64,000 nucleotides of DNA, taken from Zobellia uliginosa. Its GTDB lineage: Bacteria; Bacteroidota; Bacteroidia; Flavobacteriales; Flavobacteriaceae. A model generated the notes under the pieces. That model saw nothing but the letters and a program-made list of their open reading frames with translations. It had not been told where the DNA came from and searched no databases. Numbering within the stretch: the first letter of the stretch is position 1; each line of letters starts with the position of its first letter. A program made the translations under genes and the position numbers. Location: positions 942,062-1,006,061 of the forward strand of contig NZ_JAHKPY010000003.1 in NCBI RefSeq assembly GCF_018860745.1, given 5' to 3'. Shown one piece after another: positions 16,185 to 25,968 of the stretch.

Positions 16185-17360
16185 ATGAAGGGTAAAAATA
16201 AAAGAGGTTTTAAGAAAAAGAGATATATAATTCCAATAAGCATAATTGCTTTACTTATTGCCTTGCGACTGCTAATGCCGGTTTTAGTAAAGAAATACGT
16301 AAACGATGTGCTAGCGGATATTCCCGGGTATTACGGTCATGTTGATGATATTGATATTGCTCTGTACCGCGGCGCCTATGTAATTGACAACTTAGAGTTA
16401 AGCAAAGTCGAGGCTGGCTCTAAAGTTCCGTTTCTTGATTTTAAGCAAACGGATATTTCTATAGAATGGAACGCGCTCCTAAACGGGAAAATAGTGAGTG
16501 AGTTAGAAATGCATCAACCAAAGATAATATATGTTTTTGAAGACCAGCAAAGTGGAGGCACCGAACCTGAAGTAGAGGATTGGACCAAGGCCTTAACCGA
16601 TTTGGTTCCAATCGAAATCAATAATCTGACGATTACGGATGGTACCGTTGCTTTTGTTCAATTACAAGCAGACCCCAATATTGATTTAAACCTTCATAAT
16701 ATCAACCTTACAGCTACCAACCTTAGGAATGTAGTTCAAAAGAAGCGCACACTTCCCTCTCAGCTTAATGCTACGGCTACTTCCATAGGAAAAGGTAAAA
16801 TGGTAATGGACGGAAAGATGAACCTAGTTAAAGAAGTTCCTGATATGGATATAGCGTTTTCCATCACGGATGCCGATGTAAAAGCATTGAATGATTTCAC
16901 TAAATACTATGCGGAAATAGATTTTGATAGTGGGTTATTCGAAATTTACGGAGAATTGGCTATTGCTGATGGTTACCTTAAGGGTTCTATGAAACCCATT
17001 ATCAAGAATAGCAAGCTTGTGGGAAAAGAAGATGGATTTATAGAGACTCTATGGGAGGGGTTCGTAGGTTTCTTCAAGTTTGTGCTAAAAAATCAGAAAA
17101 ATGATACTCTCGCTACCAAAATTCCTATTGAGGGAGATTTGAACAACGTGGGCACCAAAATTTGGCCAACGATAACCAACATTTTTAAAAATGCATGGAT
17201 ACAAGCCTTTAAAGGGGTGGTTGATAATGATATTAGTTTTGAAGATGCCGAGAAGGCTGCTGATAACGAACAGACCAAGGAGGAGCGCAAGCAAGACCGT
17301 AAAGATGAACGACAAAATCGTAGGGAAGCTAAAAAACAAGAAAGACAAAAGGACAATTAA
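16185..17360 (+). CDS. AsmA-like / DUF748 inner-membrane-anchored protein
   Basis: A 391-residue protein from ATG 16185 (a longer frame to 16131 has no recognisable leader). A basic N-terminus and one membrane helix (about 16-35) are followed by a periplasmic beta-rich region with DUF748/AsmA-like features (DDIDIALYRGAYVIDNLEL, TDISIEWNALLNGKIVSELEM, VPIEINNLTITDGTVAF). The C-terminus is a highly charged tail of Lys, Arg and Glu. Related proteins form bridges that move lipids between membranes; this single-gene version is short, so the role is inferred. Confidence 0.75.
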   Translation: MKGKNKRGFKKKRYIIPISIIALLIALRLLMPVLVKKYVNDVLADIPGYYGHVDDIDIALYRGAYVIDNLELSKVEAGSKVPFLDFKQTDISIEWNALLNGKIVSELEMHQPKIIYVFEDQQSGGTEPEVEDWTKALTDLVPIEINNLTITDGTVAFVQLQADPNIDLNLHNINLTATNLRNVVQKKRTLPSQLNATATSIGKGKMVMDGKMNLVKEVPDMDIAFSITDADVKALNDFTKYYAEIDFDSGLFEIYGELAIADGYLKGSMKPIIKNSKLVGKEDGFIETLWEGFVGFFKFVLKNQKNDTLATKIPIEGDLNNVGTKIWPTITNIFKNAWIQAFKGVVDNDISFEDAEKAADNEQTKEERKQDRKDERQNRREAKKQERQKDN

Positions 17361-17375
17361 GAATAATTGTCCTTT
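17348..17375. terminator. Bidirectional terminator overlapping a stop codon
   Basis: Perfect 12-bp stem AAAGGACAATTA (17348-17359) / TAATTGTCCTTT (17364-17375) with an AGAA loop. It includes the TAA of the AsmA-like gene and sits between convergent genes. T-runs are weak on both sides. Confidence 0.6.
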
Positions 17376-17416
17376 GTGAAATTTTATGGTAAGATTGAAC
17401 TTGTTTTACTGAATTT

Positions 17417-18745
17417 CTAGGAGACTTCATCTAGATGGTCATCCCAATTTTGAGCTTTAGGGTCATCATGTAGTTTATCTACTGATTTTGCAACAATCGT
17501 AGCAACTGTGGCGTCACCTGTTATATTTACTACTGTTCTAAGCATATCCAAAGGTCTGTCTACCGCAAATATCAAAGCCAAGCCTATAGCATATTTCTCA
17601 GGAGGAAAACCAACCGACTCCAACACAATTACTAACATTACCATTCCAGCTCCAGGAACGGCCGCAGTACCAATAGAAGCAAGAAGGGCTGTTAGGACAA
17701 TGGTTAGCTGAGCTGTTAAAGGCAAGTCAAAACTTAATGCCTGTGCAATGAACACCGCAGCGATTCCCTGATAGAGACTTGTTCCGTCCATATTTACGGT
17801 AGCCCCTACGGGAAGCACAAAACTTGATACTTCTTTGTCTACACCAATATGCTCCTCAACCCGTTCCATAGTTACGGGCAATGTTGCAGCACTAGAACTT
17901 GTGGAAAAAGCGAGCAACTGGGCAGGACTTAATTGTTTTATAAACCAAAAAGGGTTTTTCTTGGCAAATACCGATACGAGAATACAGTAAAATACAATCA
18001 TTAACAGAAGACCAAGAACCACTACGCCTGCGTATTTTAGAAGGGCTAGTAAAATTTCAGGGTCACTTGATGAAACAACTACATTTGCCAGTAGCGCAAA
18101 AACTGCGTAGGGTGCTGAAAGCATAATTAAATCCACCATTTTCAAGACCACATCGTTTAGTGAATCAAAAAAGTTTTTTAATGGCTCAGCTTTTTTCTCG
18201 CCTACGAGCAACATGGATATTCCCATAAAAATAGTGAAGAAAATTACCTGTAGCATCAACTGGTTGTTCCCTAGCGCACTAACGGCGTTGTCAGGGACCA
18301 TATCTTCTAAGAATTTTAGAGGACCACTTTCCTTTTGTCGCGATGCTTCTTCAAGTTTTGCCGTAATACTACTATCAGTGGCATAAGTAGACGTAAGTCT
18401 ATCTATAGTCTCTTCGGAAATACCATTTCCTGGCTGCATAATATTTACTAAAACGAGCCCTAGAATAATGGCTACGGTGGTTGTACCCATGTAAATCCCG
18501 ATAGTACGCAGACCAATATTCTTAAATTTTGATATATCCTTTAAATCGGAAATTCCTTTTATGAGCGAAGCTAAAATTAGAGGAACAGCTATAAGCTTTA
18601 AGAGCTTAATGAAGATGGTTCCCAATGGGTTTATCCAGTCTAGCACAAAATCCTTGCCCCATTCCACGTAAGTCATTCCAAAACCAAAGAGAATACCTAA
18701 GATCATCCCGATCAGTATCCTCCAGTGTAATTCCAATTTTTGCAT
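17417..18745 (-). CDS. Dicarboxylate/amino-acid:cation symporter (DAACS family)
   Basis: A 442-residue inner-membrane symporter for C4-dicarboxylates or acidic amino acids driven by Na+ or H+. It has about eight membrane helices and two re-entrant loops. The Ser-rich re-entrant loop STSSSAATLP is at 281-290 and the substrate/cation motif NMDGT at 318-322; AFSTSSSAAT and GIAAVFIAQA are classic for the family. The C-terminal DRPLDMLRTVVNITGDA segment holds the binding Asp and Asn. Substrate preference cannot be decided. Confidence 0.93.
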   Translation of the reverse strand: MQKLELHWRILIGMILGILFGFGMTYVEWGKDFVLDWINPLGTIFIKLLKLIAVPLILASLIKGISDLKDISKFKNIGLRTIGIYMGTTTVAIILGLVLVNIMQPGNGISEETIDRLTSTYATDSSITAKLEEASRQKESGPLKFLEDMVPDNAVSALGNNQLMLQVIFFTIFMGISMLLVGEKKAEPLKNFFDSLNDVVLKMVDLIMLSAPYAVFALLANVVVSSSDPEILLALLKYAGVVVLGLLLMIVFYCILVSVFAKKNPFWFIKQLSPAQLLAFSTSSSAATLPVTMERVEEHIGVDKEVSSFVLPVGATVNMDGTSLYQGIAAVFIAQALSFDLPLTAQLTIVLTALLASIGTAAVPGAGMVMLVIVLESVGFPPEKYAIGLALIFAVDRPLDMLRTVVNITGDATVATIVAKSVDKLHDDPKAQNWDDHLDEVS

Positions 18746-18844
18746 GCATCAAAGGTTTAAGCAAGTAATATACCGCTTTTGATTTGAAAGCAGAAAAACA
18801 ACCTACAAATCACCTTTGGATTTAATGAATTGCCAATAAATTGA

Positions 18845-19915
18845 TTACGAATTTGCCTTAATTGTACGATTTAGCAAGCTAAAATCCGCCATTACCAATG
18901 CAGCCATAGCCTCAACTATGGGTACGGCACGTGGTACGACACATGGGTCATGGCGACCTTTACCTTTTGTCTGCACAAAATTACCTTCCTTGTCAATAGT
19001 CTGGTAGGGTTGAATTATAGTAGCTACTGGTTTAAAAGCAACGTTAAAATAGATATCCATTCCGTTACTGATACCGCCTTGAATACCACCACTGTTATTG
19101 GTGGTTGTAGTCCCATCTTGGTTAAATTGATCGTTATGCTCACTGCCTTTCATAGCAACTCCATTAAAGCCGCTTCCATATTCAAATCCTTTTACCGCGT
19201 TTATAGAAAGCATAGCCTTGCCTAATTCTGCATGAAGCTTGTCAAAAGCAGGTTCGCCAAGTCCAATTGGTACATTTTGTATCACGCAAGTGATAATACC
19301 ACCAATGGTATCTCCTTCCTTACGTATTTCTTTAATATATCCTTCCATTTTTGCTGCCATCTCTAGGTCCGGGCAGCGCACAGGGTTGGATTCTATTAAC
19401 GAAAAGTCCAATTCCTGATAAGGAGTTTCCATTTTCATATGGCCTACTTGAGATACGTAGGCATTGATATTCATATCGGAAACAAATTGTTTGGCCAAAG
19501 CTCCAGCCACTACCCTACTTGCTGTTTCCCTAGCGGAACTACGACCGCCACCACGATAATCCCTAAAACCATATTTTTGGTCATAAACATAATCTGCATG
19601 AGATGGTCTGTAAGAATCCTTAATATGTGTGTAATCGTGAGATTTCTGATTAGTATTGTGAATAGCAAAACCAATTGGCGTGCCTGTAGTCTTCCCTTCG
19701 AATATTCCCGAAAAAAATTCAACCGTATCCGGTTCTTTTCTTTGGGTAACGATAGCAGATTGACCAGGTTTCCTACGATTAAGCTCATGCTGAACGGCCT
19801 CAAAATCTATTTCAATTCCTGAGGGACAACCATCTAAGACACCACCTATTGCTACACCATGAGATTCTCCAAAAGTAGAGAGTTTAAATAGGGTTCCAAA
19901 AGAATTTCCTGCCAT
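18845..19915 (-). CDS. aroC: Chorismate synthase
   Basis: Final step of the shikimate pathway: eliminates phosphate from 5-enolpyruvylshikimate-3-phosphate using reduced FMN. The 356-residue protein has the N-terminal signature [20 protein letters not shown], the [16 protein letters not shown] motif, and near the C-terminus [19 protein letters not shown] with the conserved Arg-His-Asp. Length and motif order are normal. A candidate minus-strand -7 box (TAATTTTG) lies at 20059-20066, giving a long leader. Confidence 0.97.
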   Translation of the reverse strand: MAGNSFGTLFKLSTFGESHGVAIGGVLDGCPSGIEIDFEAVQHELNRRKPGQSAIVTQRKEPDTVEFFSGIFEGKTTGTPIGFAIHNTNQKSHDYTHIKDSYRPSHADYVYDQKYGFRDYRGGGRSSARETASRVVAGALAKQFVSDMNINAYVSQVGHMKMETPYQELDFSLIESNPVRCPDLEMAAKMEGYIKEIRKEGDTIGGIITCVIQNVPIGLGEPAFDKLHAELGKAMLSINAVKGFEYGSGFNGVAMKGSEHNDQFNQDGTTTTNNSGGIQGGISNGMDIYFNVAFKPVATIIQPYQTIDKEGNFVQTKGKGRHDPCVVPRAVPIVEAMAALVMADFSLLNRTIKANS

Positions 19916-20283
19916 TCTAAAAAGTTAAAAATTAGTGATTGGCAAACCGAATTTATCCTGGTTTAAAAAACCCCAAATAAATCATTGTTTAAGTGGTTCT
20001 CAAGAACTTGGTTTACCGTTTATGCTAGCGGTAAAGATAAATCTTAAATCAGTTACCACAAAATTAGCCCAACGGTATTCCCTACTTCGTTTTATATGAC
20101 ACTTAATGATAATTTAATGTTTTCAATATCAATTGGTATCATCCAATTCACGTTCGTTTTACATGTGTTTAATTTATTTGTATATCCCCACAAGAGTTTT
20201 AGAGAGGAAGTGGCTCCGCCCCATTTCCATTTGTTTTTTAAGAGAATTAAAATTCCTTATACAATAGAACGCACCTATAGATT
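19916..20283. other. 368-base intergenic region between divergent genes
   Basis: Separates aroC from the LpxH-like gene. It holds a possible aroC -7 box (minus-strand TAATTTTG, 20059-20066). A 63-codon frame (20096-20287) overlaps the next start by ATGA, but has no family features and I do not call it. Nothing else stands out. Confidence 0.45.
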
Positions 20284-21147
20284 ATGAAAAAACGAAAAAT
20301 AGACATAGCTGTAATTTCCGATGTGCATTTGGGTAGCTATGAATGTCATGCAGATGAGTTACTTACCTATTTAAGCAGTATACAACCTAAAACGCTTATT
20401 CTAAATGGTGACATTTTGGATATAAAGCGGTTCGGCAAAAATTACTTCCCTACGGTTCATATGAAAGTACTGCGTAAAATCATAACACTTTCCATGAAAG
20501 GTGTAGAGGTTTATTATATTACCGGAAACCATGACGATATGATGCGCAGATTCGCAGGGATTTCATTAGGTAATTTACACGTTATGAATAAGTTGGTATT
20601 GGAATTACATGGTAAAAAAGCCTTGTTTTTTCATGGGGATATATTTGATTTTTCAATACGACATGCAAAGTGGTTCATTAAGTTTGGAGGCTATGGCTAT
20701 GCGCTACTCTTTATGGCCAACCGTACTTTGAATTGGTTGTTGAAAAAAAGAGGTAAAGACAAATATTCATTTTCAAAGAAGATAAAAAAGAACAGCAAAA
20801 AGAGTCTGGATTATATTGCTCATTTTGAAAAATCTGTTGTTGACATTGCTCTTGAGAACACCTACGATTATGTGATTTGCGGTCATATTCACCAACCTAA
20901 GAAAAATCGACATGAAACGGACAAAGGTTCTTGTATGTATTTGAATTCGGGGGATTGGGTAGAAAACCTAACAGCACTTGAATATTCTTTAAAACGATGG
21001 AAAGTTTACCGCTATAACCATGATAAACTCTCCCCTTTTTTTATGGATGAGGAACTAAAGAACATGAACATGCAGGACCTCATAAATTCTATAGCCATAG
21101 CCAAATCAAAACCTCAAAAGGAGGACCAAAGACCTTTTGACAATTAA
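20284..21147 (+). CDS. UDP-2,3-diacylglucosamine diphosphatase-like metallophosphoesterase (LpxH type)
   Basis: A 287-residue calcineurin-like phosphoesterase, probably hydrolysing UDP-2,3-diacylglucosamine in lipid A synthesis. All metal-binding motifs are present: Asp13-x-His15 (ISDVHLG), Gly-Asp43 (NGDILD), Gly-Asn-His-Asp at 81-84, His117-Gly-Asp (FHGDIFD) and Gly200-His-x-His (CGHIHQP). Trp- and Lys-rich loops between blocks (about 125-175) fit lipid-substrate members. An LpxL-like acyltransferase is encoded elsewhere in the window (28495). Substrate assignment is by family. Confidence 0.87.
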   Translation: MKKRKIDIAVISDVHLGSYECHADELLTYLSSIQPKTLILNGDILDIKRFGKNYFPTVHMKVLRKIITLSMKGVEVYYITGNHDDMMRRFAGISLGNLHVMNKLVLELHGKKALFFHGDIFDFSIRHAKWFIKFGGYGYALLFMANRTLNWLLKKRGKDKYSFSKKIKKNSKKSLDYIAHFEKSVVDIALENTYDYVICGHIHQPKKNRHETDKGSCMYLNSGDWVENLTALEYSLKRWKVYRYNHDKLSPFFMDEELKNMNMQDLINSIAIAKSKPQKEDQRPFDN

Positions 21148-21156
21148 TTTTAAGTT

Positions 21157-24066
21157 CTAAATAAGTGCATTTTTTAAAATTGTCACAGGATGTAAGGCTT
21201 CCCTTTTTGTACCATCATAAATTTGATGCCTACAACTGGTTCCGTTAGCTGAAATAATAGTATCCTCAGGAGATTTTCTGACAGAAGGAAAAAGTTTCAG
21301 CTCTCCAACTTTCATACTCACCTCATAATGTTCTTTTTCATATCCAAAAGAACCGGCCATGCCACAACAACCTGAGCTAATAATCGAAACTTTATAGTTT
21401 TCAGGAAGATTCAAAACATCAAAAGTAACTTTTTGATTACTTAATGCTTTTTGATGGCAGTGTGCGTGAATCTTTACGGTTCTGGCTTCCTTTGTAAATA
21501 ACTCTGATGATATCTCATTTTTCTGTATCTCCAAGGCTAGAAATTCTTCTAGTAAAAATGTATTCAACGCAATGGAACTTGTTGTTTCCGCATCCTGATA
21601 AAAACGTTTGTACTCATCACGAAAAGTCAATACGGCCGAAGGTTCCAAACCAATTACCGGAAGACCCTCGTCAGCAAACTTCTTTAACTTTGGAATATTT
21701 GCCAAGGCTAATTTTTTAGCTTGTTTTAAAAACCCTTTTGAAAGGTACGTTCTACCGCTTTCTCCATAAAATAGTTGTATGTCATACCCAAGTTTGGTCA
21801 GTACTTCAATTGCATCTTTACCTAAGTCAACATCTAAATAACGGCTGAATTCATCAATATAAAGAATTACTTTTTGTTTTGTGCTAGTACATTTATTTTT
21901 AATGGATTGAAGGTGTTCATTAAAATTAAAACTTGAAAGCTTAGGTAAACTTCTTTCTGGTGCTACACCGGCTGTTTTTTTCAATAGACCACCAAAGAAT
22001 TTAGAATCGTACACCGCATTGGTCAACCCGGGCATTTTACTTCCTAATTTATTCAATGTGGTATTGTAGGCGAACAGTTTACCCCGCATGGGATAGCCGT
22101 TCGCTTCTTGATATTGGTATAAAAATTCAGCTTTTAATGTGGCGACATCAACATTACTAGGGCACTCCGTAGCACAAGCTTTACAACTTAAACAAAGGTC
22201 AAAAACCGCTTTAAGTTCCTTTTGGTCAAAATTGTTCTTCTTTTGCCCTGTAGTTAAATATTCCCGAAGCGCATTTGCCCTGCCCCTTGTTGTATGTTGT
22301 TCGTCTCGAGTGGCATGAAAACTAGGGCACATGGCCCCAGCAGCTTGTTCTGTTTTTCTACAGTCTCCCCCGCCGTTACATTTTTCAGTCGCTTTTAGAA
22401 TTCCTTCACTATCCGAAAAGTCTAGTAAGGTTTTGATTTCCGGTTCTTTACGGCCTACTTCATAACGAAGCGATTCATCCATTGGATAGGCATCTACAAT
22501 TTTTCCGGGATTAAAAATACCATCAGGGTCAAAATAGGATTTTATTCGTCTTAATAATTGGTAGTTCTCTTCACCTATCATAATAGGAATGAACTCTGCT
22601 CTAACAATGCCATCGCCATGTTCGCCGCTAAATGAGCCCTTGTACTTTTTGGTCAAATGGGCAACATCTGTAGTAATGTCTCTAAACATCACCACATCAT
22701 CAGAATCTTTAAGGTTCAAAATAGGACGTAAATGCAATTCACCGGCTCCAGCATGCGCATAATAAACAGCAGATTGCTTATAACCGTCCATGATTTTAGT
22801 GAACTCCCCTATAAAATCCTTAAGATCGGCCACGGCTACCGCTGTATCTTCAATACAGGCCACCGCTTTACGGTCACCTACCATATTTCCGAGCAGTCCT
22901 AATCCCGCTTTACGCAGAATCACGGCTTTATTTACATCATCGCCTCTTAATATGGCTTCGGAATAACTAAGCCCCGACAATTTTACCGTTGCAAGCACCT
23001 CATTTATTTGACGCTCTAAATCCTCTTGGGTATGTGCTTTAACCTCCAACATTAATAACGCCGCTGGGTCGCCCTCAACAAAAAACCGATTTTTAAGCTG
23101 TTCCCTGTTGTTTTTGGTGCAATCCAGAATTACCCGATCCATCATTTCACACAAATGCAAATCGTGTTGCATAACCGGCGCAACATCGGTAAGGCAGTCC
23201 TCTAAAGTGTAATAGTGCGTCACCACCATTGCTGAAAGCTTCGGCGGAATCTCATCCAATTGAAAAGTAATTTCGGTAGTAAAAGCCAAAGTCCCTTCAC
23301 TACCGCTCAATAACTTACAAACGTTTATTTTTTCATCGGTTCCGCCAAGTACATTCGTGTTTAGTAGCTCATCTACGGCGTAACCTGTACTTCTTCTGTG
23401 TATCTCCGGTTTTGGAAACTCTTCAAAAATACGCTGCTGTACTTCTTTGGAAGATAATTCTCTGTAAATCTCCCTATAAATTGTCCCTTCTAAAGTGTTT
23501 AAACTCTTCTTTTCTTGAAATTCCCTTACCGTAAGCGCCTTAAATTCTACCTCATTACCATCGGACAAAACGGTTTTTAGCGAAACTATTTTTTCGCGGG
23601 TAATACCATATTTAATGGATGTGGTCCCTGATGAATTATTACCCACCATACCTCCTACCATACACCTATTCGCTGTTGATGTATTAGGTCCGAAAAACAA
23701 ACCATAAGGCTTAAGGTATTGGTTTAGCTCATCTCTTATTACCCCAGGTTGTACGGTTACCTGTTTGTTCTTTTCATCTACACTAACGATTTTCGTGAAG
23801 TGCTTAGATGTATCTACAACTATTCCGTCTCCAACCACTTGTCCTGCCAAAGAGGTGCCTGCTGTTCTGGGAATAAGACCTACTTTATGTTTAGTTGCAA
23901 AATGAACTAGGGTTTTTAAATCTTGAATGGTCTCAGGGAAAGTAACAGCTGTAGGAATTTTTCTATACACCGAAGCATCCGTGGCATATAGTGTTTTTGT
24001 TAAACTATCCGATAAAACGCGCCCTTGTAGAGAATTAGCAAGTTCTTGAAGTAAAATTTTATTCAA
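21157..24066 (-). CDS. FAD-linked oxidase fused to an iron-sulfur/CCG reductase (GlcD-GlcF-like)
   Basis: A 969-residue oxidoreductase of the FAD/Fe-S D-2-hydroxyacid dehydrogenase type (D-lactate or D-2-hydroxyglutarate class). The N-terminal PCMH FAD domain has LIPRTAGTSLAGQVVG and GNNSSGTTSIKYG; the FAD-oxidase C domain contains the His-rich YYAHAGAGELHLRP. Cys-rich segments follow near 562 (CNGGGDCRKTE) and near 625 (CLSCKACATECP) for 4Fe-4S clusters. The C-terminal CCG region has CHQKA and SSGCCGMAGSFGYE near 900. It probably passes electrons to quinone; substrate not determinable. Confidence 0.92.
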   Translation of the reverse strand: MNKILLQELANSLQGRVLSDSLTKTLYATDASVYRKIPTAVTFPETIQDLKTLVHFATKHKVGLIPRTAGTSLAGQVVGDGIVVDTSKHFTKIVSVDEKNKQVTVQPGVIRDELNQYLKPYGLFFGPNTSTANRCMVGGMVGNNSSGTTSIKYGITREKIVSLKTVLSDGNEVEFKALTVREFQEKKSLNTLEGTIYREIYRELSSKEVQQRIFEEFPKPEIHRRSTGYAVDELLNTNVLGGTDEKINVCKLLSGSEGTLAFTTEITFQLDEIPPKLSAMVVTHYYTLEDCLTDVAPVMQHDLHLCEMMDRVILDCTKNNREQLKNRFFVEGDPAALLMLEVKAHTQEDLERQINEVLATVKLSGLSYSEAILRGDDVNKAVILRKAGLGLLGNMVGDRKAVACIEDTAVAVADLKDFIGEFTKIMDGYKQSAVYYAHAGAGELHLRPILNLKDSDDVVMFRDITTDVAHLTKKYKGSFSGEHGDGIVRAEFIPIMIGEENYQLLRRIKSYFDPDGIFNPGKIVDAYPMDESLRYEVGRKEPEIKTLLDFSDSEGILKATEKCNGGGDCRKTEQAAGAMCPSFHATRDEQHTTRGRANALREYLTTGQKKNNFDQKELKAVFDLCLSCKACATECPSNVDVATLKAEFLYQYQEANGYPMRGKLFAYNTTLNKLGSKMPGLTNAVYDSKFFGGLLKKTAGVAPERSLPKLSSFNFNEHLQSIKNKCTSTKQKVILYIDEFSRYLDVDLGKDAIEVLTKLGYDIQLFYGESGRTYLSKGFLKQAKKLALANIPKLKKFADEGLPVIGLEPSAVLTFRDEYKRFYQDAETTSSIALNTFLLEEFLALEIQKNEISSELFTKEARTVKIHAHCHQKALSNQKVTFDVLNLPENYKVSIISSGCCGMAGSFGYEKEHYEVSMKVGELKLFPSVRKSPEDTIISANGTSCRHQIYDGTKREALHPVTILKNALI

Positions 24067-24153
24067 CTGTAAACAATTTAGATCGCTAAATTAAGTTTTT
24101 ATGGTTGAAAGGCGAACGTTAAACCCCTTTTTAGAACCAAAAATCACAAGAAT

Positions 24154-24672
24154 ATGAAAAAATGGAAATTTTTATTTTTTATTTGCTTTTGCTTCACAGC
24201 ACTTTCAATGCAAGCCCAAGAGATAGCAGACAATGCATTAGGATTGCGTCTTGGTGACAGTGATGGTTTTGGAGCTGAAATATCCTATCAAAGGTCTATT
24301 GGACGATACACGCGAGCTGAATTGGACCTAGGATACCGGGACAGCCGTGAATTTGACGCTATTAAACTAACAGGTGTCTACCAATGGGTATATGAAATAG
24401 ACCAAGGATTTAATTGGTTCTATGGGGCAGGTGCTGGTTTTGGAAGTGTAGATTTTTCACCAATACCCAATAAAAACAATCCAACTATTGCCGAAGACCC
24501 AGACGGTGGACTATTTGTTTTTGTTGCAGGAGATGTAGGCGTAGAATATAATCCGGACTTGCCTATTGTAGTTTCCTTGGATTTCCGACCCGAACTAGGA
24601 CTTATAGGTTTTAAAAATTTTGATAATAAACTAAACTTTGACATAGCCTTGGGTATCCGTTACCAGTTCTAA
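24154..24672 (+). CDS. Small outer-membrane beta-barrel-like protein
   Basis: A 172-residue protein with a signal peptide (cleavage after MQAQ) and alternating hydrophobic strands: GLRLGDSDGFGAEISYQRSI, RAELDLGYRD, LTGVYQWVYEI and a terminal FDIALGIRYQF. The C-terminal Phe fits insertion by the BAM machinery. An 8-strand OmpX/OmpW-like barrel is plausible; the ligand is unknown. A terminator follows directly. Confidence 0.65.
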   Translation: MKKWKFLFFICFCFTALSMQAQEIADNALGLRLGDSDGFGAEISYQRSIGRYTRAELDLGYRDSREFDAIKLTGVYQWVYEIDQGFNWFYGAGAGFGSVDFSPIPNKNNPTIAEDPDGGLFVFVAGDVGVEYNPDLPIVVSLDFRPELGLIGFKNFDNKLNFDIALGIRYQF

Positions 24673-24698
24673 ATAAAATAAGTGAAAAACGTACTTCT

Positions 24699-24733
24699 AA
24701 GCTCTTGACACATAATGTTAAGGGCTTTTTTTT
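24699..24733 (+). terminator. Rho-independent terminator
   Basis: AAGCTCTT (24699-24706) pairs with AAGGGCTT (24720-24727), including one G-T pair, with a 13-base loop and a run of eight T (24726-24733). It follows the barrel-protein gene. Confidence 0.75.
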
Positions 24734-24748
24734 GTACCGATATATACC

Positions 24749-24756
24749 TACATTTG
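24749..24756 (+). promoter_or_regulatory. -7 box of the TlpA-family gene
   Basis: TACATTTG matches TAnnTTTG, 19 bases before the ATG at 24776. The nearest TTTG (24731-24734) is only 14 bases upstream and lies in the preceding terminator's T-run. Confidence 0.5.
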
Positions 24757-24775
24757 CCCAATCTAAATAAATAGA

Positions 24776-25894
24776 ATGAAAAAAGTAGTATTATCTATCT
24801 GTATTTTAATAGGTCTTGTAGCCTGTAATTCAAAGCCAGAAGGCTATAACTTTAAAGGTAATATTACCGGAGAAGTCGAAAACGGAACAAAAGTATTTCT
24901 AAGAGCTATGGGCGAAAATGGACAGCCTGTAGATATTGATACAACCACTATTGAGAATGGTGCCTTTGCATTTACCGGTGTTGCCGATATGCCTGAAATG
25001 CATTATGTTTTTGTAGATAAATTAATGGGATATACAGCTGTTATCCTAGAAAATGGAGATATTGAACTTAAAGCACAGAAGGATAGCTTAGGTTTTGCAA
25101 CTGTTAAGGGGTCGAAACAAAATGAAGTGTTCATGGATTATATGGACAAGTCTAAAAAAATAACTGCCCAGGCACAGTCTATTCAGCAGGATATGCAAAG
25201 AGCGGATCAAGCTACCGCAAACTCTCTTAAGGATGAAATGCTGGAGCTACAGGAAGAATATAAGAATTTTGAACTTACTTATATTAAAGAACATCCAGAT
25301 GCACTTATTTCTGTTCTTTTGATTGATAGGGCTATTGGTGCGCGTGCTGTTACGGGAGAAGAAGCCCAAGCAATGTACGACGGACTTTCTCCTGAAATTC
25401 AGAAGACCAAAGCTGCTGTTTCTATTCTTGAAAAATTAGATGCCCAGAAAAAAGTAGAAGAAAGTCAAAAAAGTTCTGCAATAGGTGCTAAAGCCCCTGC
25501 TTTTACCGCTCCTACTCCAGATGGAAAAGAATTAGCTCTTGCCGATGCCTTGGGCAAAGTTACATTAATTGATTTTTGGGCTGCGTGGTGCAAGCCTTGT
25601 CGTGCTGAGAATCCTAACGTAGTTAACGTTTATAAGAAATATCATGACAAAGGTTTGAACATTGTTGGGGTTTCTTTGGATAAAACCGAAGAGGCTTGGA
25701 AAAAAGCTATTTCTGATGATGGCTTGACTTGGAACCAAGTTTCTAACCTAGCTTATTTTAATGACCCAATTGCTAAGTTATACAATGTAGATGCTATTCC
25801 TGCAGCATTTTTATTAGATGAAAATGGTGTTATCATCGCAAAAAACCTTAGAGGTCCCGCTTTAGAACAAAAAATTGCTGAGCTTCTTAACTAA
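24776..25894 (+). CDS. DUF4369-TlpA-family thiol-disulfide lipoprotein
   Basis: A 372-residue lipoprotein (lipobox LVAC, Cys17). The N-terminal DUF4369 beta domain (about 20-115, beginning YNFKGNITGEVENGTKVFL) is followed by a helical linker and a thioredoxin fold (about 240-370) with the redox pair Cys272-x-x-Cys275 in WAAWCKPCRAE and the cis-Pro loop in NVDAIPAAFLLD. It probably reduces or isomerises disulfides in the periplasm. This domain combination is typical of Bacteroidetes. It has its own promoter and a strong terminator. Confidence 0.92.
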   Translation: MKKVVLSICILIGLVACNSKPEGYNFKGNITGEVENGTKVFLRAMGENGQPVDIDTTTIENGAFAFTGVADMPEMHYVFVDKLMGYTAVILENGDIELKAQKDSLGFATVKGSKQNEVFMDYMDKSKKITAQAQSIQQDMQRADQATANSLKDEMLELQEEYKNFELTYIKEHPDALISVLLIDRAIGARAVTGEEAQAMYDGLSPEIQKTKAAVSILEKLDAQKKVEESQKSSAIGAKAPAFTAPTPDGKELALADALGKVTLIDFWAAWCKPCRAENPNVVNVYKKYHDKGLNIVGVSLDKTEEAWKKAISDDGLTWNQVSNLAYFNDPIAKLYNVDAIPAAFLLDENGVIIAKNLRGPALEQKIAELLN

Positions 25895-25916
25895 TTAAAT
25901 AAGGTAATGAAATGAA

Positions 25917-25954
25917 AAGCCCCGAACGGAAATCCGTTCGGGGCTTTTTTTTAT
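25917..25954. terminator. Strong bidirectional terminator
   Basis: A 14-bp perfect stem AAGCCCCGAACGGA (25917-25930) / TCCGTTCGGGGCTT (25933-25946) followed by T residues on the plus strand and a TTTT on the minus strand. It separates the convergent TlpA and LVIVD genes. Confidence 0.93.
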
Positions 25955-25968
25955 AATTTAATAAGTTT

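Noticed and set aside
20096-20287. 63-codon frame overlapping the LpxH-like start by ATGA
   Set aside because: It lacks family features, is not supported by a promoter, and its composition looks like non-coding AT-rich sequence, despite the ATGA overlap.
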